A stretch of 64,000 nucleotides of DNA from Clostridiales bacterium (GTDB taxonomy: Bacteria; Bacillota; Clostridia; Peptostreptococcales; Anaerovoracaceae). The stretch covers positions 744,001 to 808,000 of the forward strand of contig CP042469.1 of NCBI GenBank assembly GCA_015243575.1, read 5' to 3'. Below the pieces are notes generated by a model. The model did no database searches. It worked only from the letters and a program-made list of their open reading frames with translations, and was not told the origin of the DNA. Below, piece after piece: positions 35,251-44,582 of the stretch. Every line of letters begins with the position of its first letter. The first letter of the stretch is position 1. A program made the translations under genes and the position numbers.

Positions 35251-36207
35251 ATGAGAGCGATAACTAAGAAGAATTTACTGATCCTCGTCACCATTCTGCT
35301 GACCTTCGGTATTGTTCAGACACTTTTGACCGTTGGGATCATCAATAGCTTTTATGAGATCACAATTGCAACAATCTGTATCAATATCATTCTTGCAGTA
35401 AGTTTGAACCTGGTTACAGGATTCACCGGACAATTTTCTCTGGGTCACGCTGGCTTTATGTCCATTGGAGCCTATGTGTGTGCGATAGTCAATCTTCAGA
35501 TGAATTCGACAGTTGGTTTTCTCGTCGGTACCTTCGCGGGAGCGCTGGTAGCTGCCCTTGTAGGAATACTCGTTGGAATTCCTACCCTCAGGCTCAGGGG
35601 AGATTATCTGGCAATTGCCACCCTTGGAATGGCTGAAATCATCCGTGTGGTATTCCTGAATATGGAAATTACTAACGGGGCTGCCGGATTAAATGGAATT
35701 CCGAGATTTACTAACTGGCTGTGGTTATTCGTGTTCACAGCGGGAACCATCATTCTCATTAACAACTTTATTAAATCTTCCCACGGCCGTGCCTGCATCT
35801 CCATCCGTGAAGATGAAATTGCGGCAGAATCCATGGGAATCAATACAACGAAGTATAAGGTTATGGCCTTTGCCATAGGTGCATTCTTTGCTGGAATTGC
35901 AGGAGCACTGTATTCATCCTATTTCTTTTTTGTAAAGCCTGATTTGTTTGGTTTCCTGAAGTCAATCGACATTCTGGTTATCGTAGTACTGGGCGGAATG
36001 GGAAGTCTAACAGGTTCTGTTATCGCAGCGGTGGTACTTGCCGTAATCTCTACATTCCTGCAGTCGTTTACTGCGGTTAGAATGATCGTTTACGCTGCTT
36101 TGCTGGTGCTGATCATGATCTTCAGACCTCAGGGCATTATGGGTACCAGAGAAATCACAGATCTTCTGAAATTCATACCAAGAAAAAAAGATGATAGAAT
36201 CGAGTAA
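35251..36207 (+). CDS. livM: Branched-chain amino acid ABC transporter permease LivM
   Basis: 318 residues, about eight membrane helices. Motifs: LNLVTGFTGQFSLGHAGFMSIGAYV (LivM N-terminal hallmark, here SLGHAGFMSIGAYV), LRGDYLAIATLGMAEIIR, the ISIREDEIAAESMGINTTKYK coupling loop, and GGMGSLTGSVIAA. It begins 4 bases after livH with AGAGAAGGTG as ribosome binding site. It pairs with LivH in the permease. Confidence 0.93.
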   Translation: MRAITKKNLLILVTILLTFGIVQTLLTVGIINSFYEITIATICINIILAVSLNLVTGFTGQFSLGHAGFMSIGAYVCAIVNLQMNSTVGFLVGTFAGALVAALVGILVGIPTLRLRGDYLAIATLGMAEIIRVVFLNMEITNGAAGLNGIPRFTNWLWLFVFTAGTIILINNFIKSSHGRACISIREDEIAAESMGINTTKYKVMAFAIGAFFAGIAGALYSSYFFFVKPDLFGFLKSIDILVIVVLGGMGSLTGSVIAAVVLAVISTFLQSFTAVRMIVYAALLVLIMIFRPQGIMGTREITDLLKFIPRKKDDRIE

Positions 36208-36221
36208 AGGAGGAACCAGTC

Positions 36222-37007
36222 ATGTCATTGCTAACGGTTGACAAATTAACAAAGTCTTTTGGTGGACTTACTGCAGTATCCAATGTCAGTCTGTATATCG
36301 ACAGAGGCGAGCTGGTTGGGCTGATCGGACCAAATGGGGCCGGTAAGACTACTCTGTTCAATCTTCTTACAGGTGTATATGTTCCAACTTCGGGTACAAT
36401 AAAAGTGGAACGGGACGGCAAGGTCAAAGAGATCGGTGGATTAAAGCCCTACCACGTAACAAAGGAAGGGCTCGCAAGAACCTTTCAGAACATCAGATTA
36501 TTTAAAGATCTTTCGGTTCTGGACAATGTCCGAATCGCGATGCATCAGAACGTTAAATACCGTTTGGGTTCTGCGTTTCTGCATCTGAATAAATTTCATA
36601 ACGAAGAAGATGAATTGAGAGCAGAGGCAGAGCGGCTTCTGGACATCTTCCATCTGTCTCACAAGAAGAACGAACTGGCAAAGAACCTTCCCTATGGAGA
36701 ACAGCGACACCTTGAAATTGCAAGGGCGCTTGCTACTAAGCCTTCACTGCTGCTTCTTGATGAGCCAGCCGCCGGTATGAATCCTCATGAGACAGCCGCG
36801 CTCACCGAAATCATCGGATGGATCAGGAAGGAATTTGATCTGACCATACTGCTCATTGAACATGATATGTCTTTGGTTATGAAGATTTGCGAACGAATCT
36901 ACGTACTTGATTACGGGATGCTGATCGCATCCGGAAAGCCGGAAGAAATCAGAGCAAATAAAAAGGTAATTGAGGCGTATTTGGGGGAGGATGTTAATCA
37001 TGCTTGA
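36222..37007 (+). CDS. livG: Branched-chain amino acid ABC transporter ATPase LivG
   Basis: 261 residues. Walker A GPNGAGKTTLFN (about 36-47), Q-loop in LARTFQNIRLF, a degenerate signature (LPYGEQRHLEIARAL), Walker B LLLLDEPAAGMNP, and the switch histidine in LLIEHDMSLVM. The MNPHET and C-terminal YLGEDVNHA tail are LivG-like. AAAGGAGG precedes the ATG. The last 8 bases overlap livF. Confidence 0.94.
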   Translation: MSLLTVDKLTKSFGGLTAVSNVSLYIDRGELVGLIGPNGAGKTTLFNLLTGVYVPTSGTIKVERDGKVKEIGGLKPYHVTKEGLARTFQNIRLFKDLSVLDNVRIAMHQNVKYRLGSAFLHLNKFHNEEDELRAEAERLLDIFHLSHKKNELAKNLPYGEQRHLEIARALATKPSLLLLDEPAAGMNPHETAALTEIIGWIRKEFDLTILLIEHDMSLVMKICERIYVLDYGMLIASGKPEEIRANKKVIEAYLGEDVNHA

Positions 37008-37707
37008 GATAAAAAATCTTAACGTTCATTACGGCGTCATCCATGCCCTGAAGGATATTTCCTTGACGGTTAATGCCGGAGAAATCGTAACACTCATCGG
37101 CGCAAACGGTGCAGGAAAGACCACAACACTCAGAACTATATCGGGACTAAACAAAGCGACCAGCGGTGAAATTTTGCTGGAAGGCAAGAATATAACAGGT
37201 GCGGCGGCTCCCCAGCGTGTTGAGATGGGGATTTCGCAGGTTCCAGAGGGAAGAAGAATCTTTCCAGCTATGAGCGTATTTGAAAATCTGGAATTAGGTG
37301 CATTTTTGCGTAATGATAAAGCAGAGATCAAGAAGGATATGGAAATGGTTTTCGGCCGCTTTCCAATCTTGGGGAACAGAAAAAAGCAGACTGCCGGTAC
37401 GTTATCCGGTGGAGAACAGCAGATGCTGGCGATGGGACGGGCATTGATGTCCAGACCTAGGATCCTGCTGCTTGATGAACCTTCCATGGGGCTTGCTCCG
37501 TTGCTGGTAAGAGAAATATTTGAAATCATAAAGGCGATCAATCAGACTGGAACAACAATCCTTCTGGTAGAGCAAAATGCCAGCATGGCACTTTCCATCG
37601 CACATAGGGCCTATGTATTAGAAACCGGTTCTATTGTACTTTCAGGAACCGGAGAGGAGCTAGCTAAGAGCAGTGAAATTCAAAAAGCTTATTTAGGAGG
37701 GGAATAG
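37000..37707 (+). CDS. livF: Branched-chain amino acid ABC transporter ATPase LivF
   Basis: 235 residues from the ATG at 37000 (GGGGGAGGATG upstream), overlapping livG. Walker A GANGAGKTTTLRT, ISQVPEGRRIFPAMSV, signature LSGGEQQMLAMGRALM, Walker B LLLLDEPSMGLAP, and LLVEQNASMAL. Second ATPase of the Liv transporter. Confidence 0.95.
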   Translation: MLEIKNLNVHYGVIHALKDISLTVNAGEIVTLIGANGAGKTTTLRTISGLNKATSGEILLEGKNITGAAAPQRVEMGISQVPEGRRIFPAMSVFENLELGAFLRNDKAEIKKDMEMVFGRFPILGNRKKQTAGTLSGGEQQMLAMGRALMSRPRILLLDEPSMGLAPLLVREIFEIIKAINQTGTTILLVEQNASMALSIAHRAYVLETGSIVLSGTGEELAKSSEIQKAYLGGE

Positions 37708-37708
37708 C

Positions 37709-38353
37709 ATGTATGTAAAGAACAGAATGACTACGAATCCGTATACCATAGCTTTTGATGCGCCAATTACGGAAGTAATTGAACTGATGAGAGAGAAAAA
37801 TCTGAAAAGAGTACCCGTTGTCCATGGTGACAGAGTGGTTGGAATGCTGACTCACGGAGATATTCAGAAGGTATCCCCCACAAAGGCAACGACTCTGAGC
37901 ATCTATGAACTGAACTATTTGCTGGCAAAAACCAAAGTTAGTGATGCAATGAGCAAAGATGTCATAACCATTTCGCCGGATGCGCTTCTTGAAGAAGCCG
38001 CGGTTCTAATGCGTGACAATAAGATCAGCACCTTGGCTGTGGTTGAAAAAAGTAAACTTGTGGGAATTATAACGGAAAGCGATATCTTTGATTCGTTCAT
38101 TGATCTCCTTGGATTCCGTGATTCTGGAAGCAGAATCACTGTGCAGGCAAAGGATGTTCCCGGAGTTCTCGCTGATATTGCTGAAATTTTCAGTGATCTG
38201 GACTCCAATATAACCCATGTTGGCATTTACAGAGGCAGCGGCGGATATAGTGATGTCGTAATTCGCACCAATGCGATCAACACGGACGAAATTGAAAAAC
38301 GCTTGACGGAACATGGCTATAGAATTGAAAATGTCATAAGAAACGAAGATTGA
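37709..38353 (+). CDS. CBS-pair plus ACT domain protein (AcuB-like)
   Basis: 214 residues. Two CBS repeats: residues about 1-60 (MTTNPYTIAFDAPITEVI ... RVPVVHGDRVVGMLTHGD) and 75-130 (MSKDVITISPDALLEEAA ... LAVVEKSKLVGIITESD). An ACT domain follows (about 142-210, VQAKDVPGVLADIAEIF ... NITHVGIYRG). Such proteins bind adenine nucleotides and amino acids and probably regulate something; Bacillus AcuB is named for acetoin use. Here it begins one base after livF, so it belongs to the liv operon, and sensing of an imported amino acid is a fair inference. No DNA-binding domain is present. A terminator follows. Confidence 0.85.
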   Translation: MYVKNRMTTNPYTIAFDAPITEVIELMREKNLKRVPVVHGDRVVGMLTHGDIQKVSPTKATTLSIYELNYLLAKTKVSDAMSKDVITISPDALLEEAAVLMRDNKISTLAVVEKSKLVGIITESDIFDSFIDLLGFRDSGSRITVQAKDVPGVLADIAEIFSDLDSNITHVGIYRGSGGYSDVVIRTNAINTDEIEKRLTEHGYRIENVIRNED

Positions 38354-38370
38354 TCATTAAATCGTTATGT

Positions 38371-38418
38371 GTGGCTATGCACGGCATTAAAACTGCCAGG
38401 CATAGTCACTTTTTTTTT
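38371..38418 (+). terminator. Terminator of the liv operon
   Basis: GTGGCTATGC (38371-38380) pairs with GCATAGTCAC (38400-38409) with one mismatch; nine T follow. Confidence 0.85.
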
Positions 38419-38530
38419 CCCAAAAGTTACCTCATCATAATTCTTCACAATCATAATCACTTTATTAATTTTTTGCGTAAAAAAGTAAAAACAGCAAATA
38501 ATATTATCGAGAAAGAGAGGAGATGAAAGA

Positions 38531-38776
38531 ATGAAAAATAGAAAGATTTTTCTGATGCTTTTATTGGTTTTAACTCTGTTTATGTTTGCTGCCTGCAATA
38601 CAAATGACAATGGAACTCCTAACGTACCTGATACAACGAATAACGGTACAGGAGATGGCACTGGTGGCGGAACTGGTGGCACTGGTGGCGGAACCGGTGG
38701 TACTGGTACAAACGGAACCGGTACCGATGGTGGATTGGTAACGGACAGCGGCATAAATAATAATACAAATCAATAA
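38531..38776 (+). CDS. Small Gly/Thr-repeat lipoprotein, hypothetical
   Basis: 81 residues. Signal peptide with lipobox (MLLLVLTLFMFAAC, Cys22), then a low-complexity chain dominated by Gly, Thr and Asn with GGTGG-type repeats and no folded domain. AGAGAGGAGATGAAAGA gives a good ribosome binding site. It should be a lipid-anchored surface peptide; function unknown. The repetitive DNA (GGTGGCACTGGTGGCGGAAC-like units, 38660-38705) could change length by slippage. A terminator follows, so it is a single gene. Confidence 0.7.
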   Translation: MKNRKIFLMLLLVLTLFMFAACNTNDNGTPNVPDTTNNGTGDGTGGGTGGTGGGTGGTGTNGTGTDGGLVTDSGINNNTNQ

Positions 38777-38783
38777 AAGCCGG

Positions 38784-38816
38784 GAGCACAGAGGAAAAGC
38801 CTTTGTGCTCTTTGTT
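38784..38816 (+). terminator. Terminator after the small lipoprotein
   Basis: GAGCACAGAGG pairs with CCTTTGTGCTC (38784-38794 with 38800-38810, one G-T pair), then TTTGTTT. Confidence 0.8.
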
Positions 38817-38916
38817 TATAACAAGGTATTATCACGAAATCTTTGATGATGTGATTTCTGCTTTGTTGATTTATTCTGTTTAAGAAATCCAAATTGTGGT
38901 AGAATGGTGATGTAGA

Positions 38917-40977
38917 ATGAATACAAATATGATAAATGATATGGATGTGAATATGAATACAAATTTAACGAAACGCAGTTTAAAAGGTAAAAAGAGGAAA
39001 GAGGAAATCATCACCGGTGTTCTGTCCAAGCATAAAAAGGGGTTTGGCTTTGTAATTCCGGAATCAGGTGAGGGTGGAGATATTTTTATTGCACCGCCAG
39101 CAATCAATGGGGCAATGAATGGCGATATTGTAAAGGTTGCACTGCTGCCGCCGGAAGAAACCACAAGGTCAAGAGAGGGCACCATCAAGGAAGTGGTAAC
39201 GCGCGCTGTAGACGAAATTGTGGGTACTTTTGAAAAGAGCAAGCGCTTTGGTTTTGTTATCGCGGATGACAGGCGCGTTAATGATGATATTTTTGTGCTT
39301 CGAAAAGATTTCAACGGTGCGAAGTCAGGAGACAAAGTAGTTGTTAAAATTACCAAGTACCCTGATAAAGCGAATAATGCAGAAGGGCGGATCGATGAAA
39401 TTATCAGCAAAAGCGGAGAGGCTGGCGGAGATATCAAAGCCTTGATTCGGCAATATCAACTGACAAAGGAATTTCCTGAGAAGGTAGAAGCGGAAACAAA
39501 GAAAATACCATTGAAAATTTCTGAAGCCGAAATCCAAAAAAGAGCAGATCTTAGAGAAAAAACGATTGTAACCATGGATGGCGCAGACGCCAAGGATCTT
39601 GACGATGCTGTTTCTGTAGAAAAATTGAATAACGGAAATTATCTTCTGGGTGTTCATATTGCAGACGTAAGCCATTATGTAAGGGACGGTTCTCAGCTCG
39701 ACAAGGAAGCATTAAAAAGAGGCAACAGCGTTTATTTGATTGATCAGGTGATCCCAATGCTGCCAAAGCTGCTTTCCAATGGAATCTGCAGTTTAAACCC
39801 AGCAGTAGATCGGCTGACTTTGTCTGTAAACATGGAGATTGACAGCAAAGGAAAAGTTGTGAATCACGATATCTATGAAAGTATCATTCATTCAAAAGCG
39901 AGAATGGTTTATGGTGACGTATCCGATATGCTGGAGAAGAATGACAAAGCCCTGATTGATCAATACCAAGACATTTATCAGGATATTCTCCTTATGGATG
40001 AGCTTGCTAAGATTCTAAGGAAGGCAAGAGACCAACGGGGAAGTCTGGATTTTGATTTTGACGAGGCTTATATTAAACTGAATGAGCAGGGCATCCCAAC
40101 CAGCGTGGAAACCGCGGAACGGAGGGTGGCAAATCGAATTGTTGAAGAATTCATGCTCATTGCCAATGAGACGGTGGCGGAGCATTTTTACTGGATGGAG
40201 GTTCCTTTTGTATATCGTGTTCATGAGTCTCCCTCATTGGAAAAAATTGAAGAATTTAAGCGCTTCATTGGTAGCTTCGGATTGATCCTTAAGGGGAATC
40301 CCGACAATATTCATCCCAAGGCACTGAATGAAATCATAAAAAATGTTGAGGGAAAACCGGAAGAACATGTTGTAAATACGGTAATGCTTCGTTCTATGAA
40401 AAAAGCTTTCTATGGAACGGATTGTGAAGGGCACTTCGGACTTGGGGTTAAGTATTATTCCCATTTTACCTCTCCCATCAGAAGATACCCAGACTTGATC
40501 ATACACCGTATCATAAAGGAAGCAATTCATGGAAAACTGGATGCAAAGCGGATCAAGTCACTGAAAAAGAAAACGGAAAAAGCTGCTGAGATTTCATCCG
40601 GAACCGAAAGGCAAGCCCAAGAGCTGGAACGCGAGGTCGAAAAGCTGAAAAAGGCCGAATATATGTCCTATCACGTAGGAGAAGTTCATGAAGGCATCAT
40701 AAGCGGAGTCGCGAATTTTGGTTTCTTTGTGGAGATAGAAAATACTATCGAAGGCATGGTGCGTGTGGATTACCTGAATGATGATTTCTATGACTATGAA
40801 GCTTCTAAATACAGGTTAATCGGCAGAAGAACCAATAAGATCTATGGATTAGGGGATAAGGTTACCATTAAGGTGCACTCTGTAGATCTATTAAACAGAG
40901 AAATAAATTTTACTGTTGCGGAAGAACGTCAAAAGAAGGAAGATGTTTCAAAGTATCAGTATCGCAAAGATCATTGA
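38917..40977 (+). CDS. rnr: Ribonuclease R (3'-5' exoribonuclease)
   Basis: 686 residues. Two cold-shock-like RNA-binding segments (GVLSKHKKGFGFVIPES about 35-50; FEKSKRFGFVIADD about 110-123), the RNB catalytic domain with acidic site DGADAKDLDDAV (about 220), YYSHFTSPIRRYPDLIIHR (about 513-531, the RNB signature), and a C-terminal S1 domain (VGEVHEGIISGVANFGFFVE). It degrades structured RNA and rescues tmRNA targets. The N terminus is Asn/Met-rich (several in-frame ATGs at 38917, 38929 and later) and lacks a clear ribosome binding site, so the start is uncertain. The usual smpB partner does not follow. Confidence 0.93.
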   Translation: MNTNMINDMDVNMNTNLTKRSLKGKKRKEEIITGVLSKHKKGFGFVIPESGEGGDIFIAPPAINGAMNGDIVKVALLPPEETTRSREGTIKEVVTRAVDEIVGTFEKSKRFGFVIADDRRVNDDIFVLRKDFNGAKSGDKVVVKITKYPDKANNAEGRIDEIISKSGEAGGDIKALIRQYQLTKEFPEKVEAETKKIPLKISEAEIQKRADLREKTIVTMDGADAKDLDDAVSVEKLNNGNYLLGVHIADVSHYVRDGSQLDKEALKRGNSVYLIDQVIPMLPKLLSNGICSLNPAVDRLTLSVNMEIDSKGKVVNHDIYESIIHSKARMVYGDVSDMLEKNDKALIDQYQDIYQDILLMDELAKILRKARDQRGSLDFDFDEAYIKLNEQGIPTSVETAERRVANRIVEEFMLIANETVAEHFYWMEVPFVYRVHESPSLEKIEEFKRFIGSFGLILKGNPDNIHPKALNEIIKNVEGKPEEHVVNTVMLRSMKKAFYGTDCEGHFGLGVKYYSHFTSPIRRYPDLIIHRIIKEAIHGKLDAKRIKSLKKKTEKAAEISSGTERQAQELEREVEKLKKAEYMSYHVGEVHEGIISGVANFGFFVEIENTIEGMVRVDYLNDDFYDYEASKYRLIGRRTNKIYGLGDKVTIKVHSVDLLNREINFTVAEERQKKEDVSKYQYRKDH

Positions 40978-40991
40978 TATTTCATATAAAA

Positions 40992-41055
40992 TTGAGCCGT
41001 CCAAAGACTGTATGGAGATCTGTTATAGATTCATCAATCTTGGCGGCTCAATTGT
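40992..41055. terminator. Terminator between convergent rnr and CBS genes
   Basis: TTGAGCCG (40992-40999) pairs with CGGCTCAA (41044-41051); a CAAAGA/TCTTGG arm extends it. T-rich after both sides. Confidence 0.7.
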
Positions 41056-41478
41056 TTAATTCATAGTGCTCTGTTTTGATATGGCTGACAGTGCGTCTCC
41101 AGCCTCGTCTACATAGATCTGCTTTCGGGCAATATCTGCCATCGCAAGCATTCCGATGACTTTATTGTTTTCAACTACAGGCAGTCTTCTGACCTGATAC
41201 TTAGCCATAAGCAGGGAGGCTTCATGGGTATCCATATCGGGTTCTGCATATACTAAGTGTTTCGTCATGATATCCTGGGCTGTTTTTGCGGCCCCGCCAT
41301 TTGAAACGGCACGGATTACGATATCACGGTCTGTGATAATACCCAGGGCCTCACCGCGGTCATTGCATACCGGTATGGAACCGATATTTTCTTGTTTCAT
41401 TTGTTTGGCAACCTGTTCGATGGAAGTTTCCGGTCTAACGCAGGTTACGGAAGTGGTCATTAAATTTTTTACACGCAT
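41056..41478 (-). CDS. CBS-domain pair protein
   Basis: 140 residues from the ATG at 41478 (GAAGGAGG upstream). Only two CBS repeats: MTTSVTCVRPETSIEQVAK ... GSIPVCNDRGEALGIITDRDIVI and MTKHLVYAEPDMDTHEASLL ... RRLPVVENNKVIGMLAMADIA. Stand-alone CBS pairs bind adenine nucleotides and regulate partners. It lies downstream of the trk genes on the same strand, with 155 bases between and no obvious terminator, so it could be part of that unit. Partner unknown. Confidence 0.85.
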   Translation of the reverse strand: MRVKNLMTTSVTCVRPETSIEQVAKQMKQENIGSIPVCNDRGEALGIITDRDIVIRAVSNGGAAKTAQDIMTKHLVYAEPDMDTHEASLLMAKYQVRRLPVVENNKVIGMLAMADIARKQIYVDEAGDALSAISKQSTMN

Positions 41479-41633
41479 ATAGGCCTCCTTCAAATTTGCA
41501 GTTCAATCGCTATGTCCTCCTTTGAAAACAAGCAGGGTGGACATTCATAGATTGCCCGTTTTTCATTTAGAATATTCGAAGAGACCTGATGAATCGATGA
41601 ATCAGTTTTTACATATTTGATCGATTTATGAGT
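41479..41633 (-). other. Gap between trkH-1 and the CBS gene
   Basis: No clear terminator or promoter on the minus strand; a short direct repeat (GATTCATC twice) is present. Readthrough from the trk genes is therefore possible. Confidence 0.3.
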
Positions 41634-43094
41634 TTATCTAGCTCTCCAAAAAGAGGGGGAAAGCAGCATAATAATGGTAAAGAGCTCAAGCCTTCCAGCA
41701 ATCATTAAAACCGACATATAAAGGCGTATCGGAAGCGAAAAAATGCTGTAATTTCCATTTGGACCCAGCAAATTCATTCCCATACCGGTATTGGAAAGGG
41801 TGCTTGCGGCAGCACTTATGGTCGTCAGCATATCGTGATTTTCCAGAGAAATGACAAGAATACTGAATATAAACACGGTAAAATAAAGGATGGTAAAGGA
41901 GCTGACCTTTGATACTGTATCCGATGAAATAATCTTACCGCCGATTTTAATGGGAACTACTGCATTGGGATGAAGCCTTTTATAAATCCCCCGAATGATT
42001 AGCTTAAAGATAATCATAACACGGATAACCTTAACGGAACCACAGGTAGAGGCTGAGCAGCCCCCGATGAGCATCAAGCAAAATAGAATCATCTGGCTGA
42101 AAGATGGCCAGTACGTATAATCTGCAATAGCGTATCCGGAGGTAGATATAAAAGCGGTCGCTTGAAAAAATCCTTTTCTGACTGATTCGCCCAAGGTATC
42201 GTAAGTATCAGAGAGCCATAAATTCAATGTTATCAACAGGGCGGATATGAATAAAATCATTAGAAATGTCCGCAATTCACTGTCTTTGAAGAAATCTTTA
42301 ATCCTCCCTTTTAATATAAGTCCGTAAAGAACAAAGTTCACCGAGGCGACGATGCTGAAAAAGATGATGACAAATTCGATGTAAAAATTATCAAAATGAG
42401 CAATACCTTGCTTATAGTTGGATAAGCCGCCTGTCCCAATACTGCTGAAGGTGTGGATGAGTGAATCGAAAAGATTCAGACCCCCCAGCTTCAGTAAGCA
42501 AATTTCAATAATGGTAAAAGTGAGATACATCAGATAGAGGATTCTAGCAGAGTCGGATATCTTTGTTGACATTTTTTCGACAGTGGGTCCTGGTGCTTCC
42601 GCACTGGCGATCCGAAGACCGCCGATTCCCAATGCCGGCAGGAGCGAGATGGCAAGGATAAGGATACCCATTGCGCCAAGCCAGTGGCTGAAAGATCTCC
42701 AGAACTGAATCGCTTTTGGCATGATAGAAAAATCATCTATTATGGTAGACCCAGTTGTCGTAAATCCAGAAACGGACTCAAAATACGCTTCCAGATAGTT
42801 GGGAATCGCTCCTGAAAACATATAGGGGAATGCACCGTATGCAGAGGCGATAAACCAGCAGAGCGCTGCGATGATATATCCGTCACGAATTTTTAGGGTA
42901 GTGGATTCTGTGCGAACAAAAAACAGAAGAATCAAGCCGATAGGTAAAGCGATAAGAACTGATTTTAAGAATGCAAAACCCGCTGTCCTCTCATGATAAA
43001 TCACTGCAACGATGAAAGGGAGAATCATAGCTGTGCCTATCATCACTGAGATAATGCCTATGATACGGATAATAACTCTATAATTAAAGGACAT
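41634..43094 (-). CDS. trkH: TrkH/KtrB-family potassium transporter subunit (second copy)
   Basis: 486 residues from the ATG at 43094 with GTGAGG six bases upstream. About ten membrane helices with four degenerate selectivity segments: SVSGFTTTGSTIIDD (first, about 106), IHTFSSIGTGGLSNYK (second), FISTSGYAIADYTYWP (third) and STLSNTGMGMNLLGP (fourth). TrkH forms the K+ (or Na+) pore and TrkA gates it. It lies 8 bases after the other trkH in the same operon. The two copies are clearly paralogues but well diverged, so they may differ in ion or affinity. Confidence 0.9.
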   Translation of the reverse strand: MSFNYRVIIRIIGIISVMIGTAMILPFIVAVIYHERTAGFAFLKSVLIALPIGLILLFFVRTESTTLKIRDGYIIAALCWFIASAYGAFPYMFSGAIPNYLEAYFESVSGFTTTGSTIIDDFSIMPKAIQFWRSFSHWLGAMGILILAISLLPALGIGGLRIASAEAPGPTVEKMSTKISDSARILYLMYLTFTIIEICLLKLGGLNLFDSLIHTFSSIGTGGLSNYKQGIAHFDNFYIEFVIIFFSIVASVNFVLYGLILKGRIKDFFKDSELRTFLMILFISALLITLNLWLSDTYDTLGESVRKGFFQATAFISTSGYAIADYTYWPSFSQMILFCLMLIGGCSASTCGSVKVIRVMIIFKLIIRGIYKRLHPNAVVPIKIGGKIISSDTVSKVSSFTILYFTVFIFSILVISLENHDMLTTISAAASTLSNTGMGMNLLGPNGNYSIFSLPIRLYMSVLMIAGRLELFTIIMLLSPSFWRAR

Positions 43095-43102
43095 ATGATA
43101 CC

Positions 43103-44566
43103 TCACTTATCGGGATTCCAAAAATGTCTGGTAAACAGCAATATGATGGTAAATAGCTCCAAACGCCCAACCAGCATAAGAATTGCCAGCATAAAAGTGG
43201 ACAGATCGGAAAAAAGACTATAGTTTAAAACGGGTCCCACCAGATTGAACCCAGGCCCTATGTTCCCAAGACAAGAGGCGGCAGCGCTAGCGGTTGTTAT
43301 GAGATCGAAGCCTTCAAGAGATAGTAAAAGCGTCGATCCGAAGAAAATCCCAAAGTAAAGGAAAGCAAAGCAGACTACTGAGGATATGGTATCCGTGGAG
43401 ACTGGTTTATGATTCAGCTTAATAGAGACCACCGCACGCGGGTGCAGTCGTACAGAGATACCTCTCTTTAAGAGCTTAAAAAGCATGAGTATCCGTATCA
43501 CCTTGATTCCTCCCGCAGTTGATGAGGAGCAGCCTCCAATAAACATGAGAAAGAATAGGATCATCTTGCTGAAGGTAGGCCACAGATCGAAGTCTGCAGA
43601 GGCAAAGCCTGTTGTTGTCATAATAGAAGCACTTTGAAAGACTGAGAACCGAAGTGACTCTCCCAGGGAAGCATAGATGCTGCTTGTCCAGAGATTCAGT
43701 GTAATCAGAGCGATAGCAGAACTGATAATAATAAAGTAGCATCGGATTTCACTATCGTAAAAAAAGTCTCGCCAATGTCCTCTTAGAGCATAGTAATACA
43801 ATGAAAAGTTGGTCCCGGCAAGAAACATGAAAATGGAGATTATTATTTCAAAATACAAATTATCGTAGTGAGCAATACTATTATTATAAATGGAGAATCC
43901 TCCGGTACCAACAGATCCAAACGTATTGATCAGAGCGTCAAAGACATTCATTCCCCCAAGTATCAAAAGAAGTACTTGCAGCAAGGTCATGCCGACATAG
44001 ATCAAGTACAGGATTTTTGCACTTTCAGCTGTTTTAGAAGTAAGCTTTCCGAAGGTTGGGCCTGTCGTTTCTGCTTTTGCTACTCTTTGACCGCTGATCC
44101 CAAGTGTCGGAAGCAGGGCGATTGCAAAAACTATAATTCCCATTCCGCCAATCCAGTGAGTGAAGGAACGCCAGAAAAGCAAACCCTTCGGCAATACTTC
44201 GATGTCTGTCAAAATGGAGCTTCCTGTGGTTGTAAACCCGGAAACCGTTTCAAAAAAAGCGTCAATGAAATCTGGAATATAACCAGAAATGACAAAGGGG
44301 AAGGCGCCTAACACAGAACTCAATGTCCAGCAAAGTGCAACGATTATAAAACCGTCTCGGACTTTTAAATGATCGAATTGAGCTTTAACATAAGTGGTGA
44401 TGAAACCGCCGACAAACAGCATCGGCACGATTGTAGACATGAAGGATTTCATGACTTCAGTTTCACCATAAAGAAAGGCAACAAAAAGTGATGGAATCAT
44501 GAGACACGCAATCAGAACGATGATAATTCCGCTAAGTTTTAAAATTGCTTTGTAGTTCAGAACCAT
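43103..44566 (-). CDS. trkH: TrkH/KtrB-family potassium transporter subunit (first copy)
   Basis: 487 residues from the ATG at 44566, chosen because it leaves 16 bases after trkA and aligns with its paralogue (MVLNYKAILKLSGI against MSFNYRVIIRIIGI); longer starts would overlap trkA. Pore segments: TVSGFTTTGSSILTD, INTFGSVGTGGFSIYN, IMTTTGFASADFDLWP and SCLGNIGPGFNLVGP, each with the selectivity glycine. Integral membrane K+ uptake channel, second gene of trkA-trkH-trkH. Confidence 0.92.
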   Translation of the reverse strand: MVLNYKAILKLSGIIIVLIACLMIPSLFVAFLYGETEVMKSFMSTIVPMLFVGGFITTYVKAQFDHLKVRDGFIIVALCWTLSSVLGAFPFVISGYIPDFIDAFFETVSGFTTTGSSILTDIEVLPKGLLFWRSFTHWIGGMGIIVFAIALLPTLGISGQRVAKAETTGPTFGKLTSKTAESAKILYLIYVGMTLLQVLLLILGGMNVFDALINTFGSVGTGGFSIYNNSIAHYDNLYFEIIISIFMFLAGTNFSLYYYALRGHWRDFFYDSEIRCYFIIISSAIALITLNLWTSSIYASLGESLRFSVFQSASIMTTTGFASADFDLWPTFSKMILFFLMFIGGCSSSTAGGIKVIRILMLFKLLKRGISVRLHPRAVVSIKLNHKPVSTDTISSVVCFAFLYFGIFFGSTLLLSLEGFDLITTASAAASCLGNIGPGFNLVGPVLNYSLFSDLSTFMLAILMLVGRLELFTIILLFTRHFWNPDK

Positions 44567-44582
44567 GATGTAAAAGACACCC

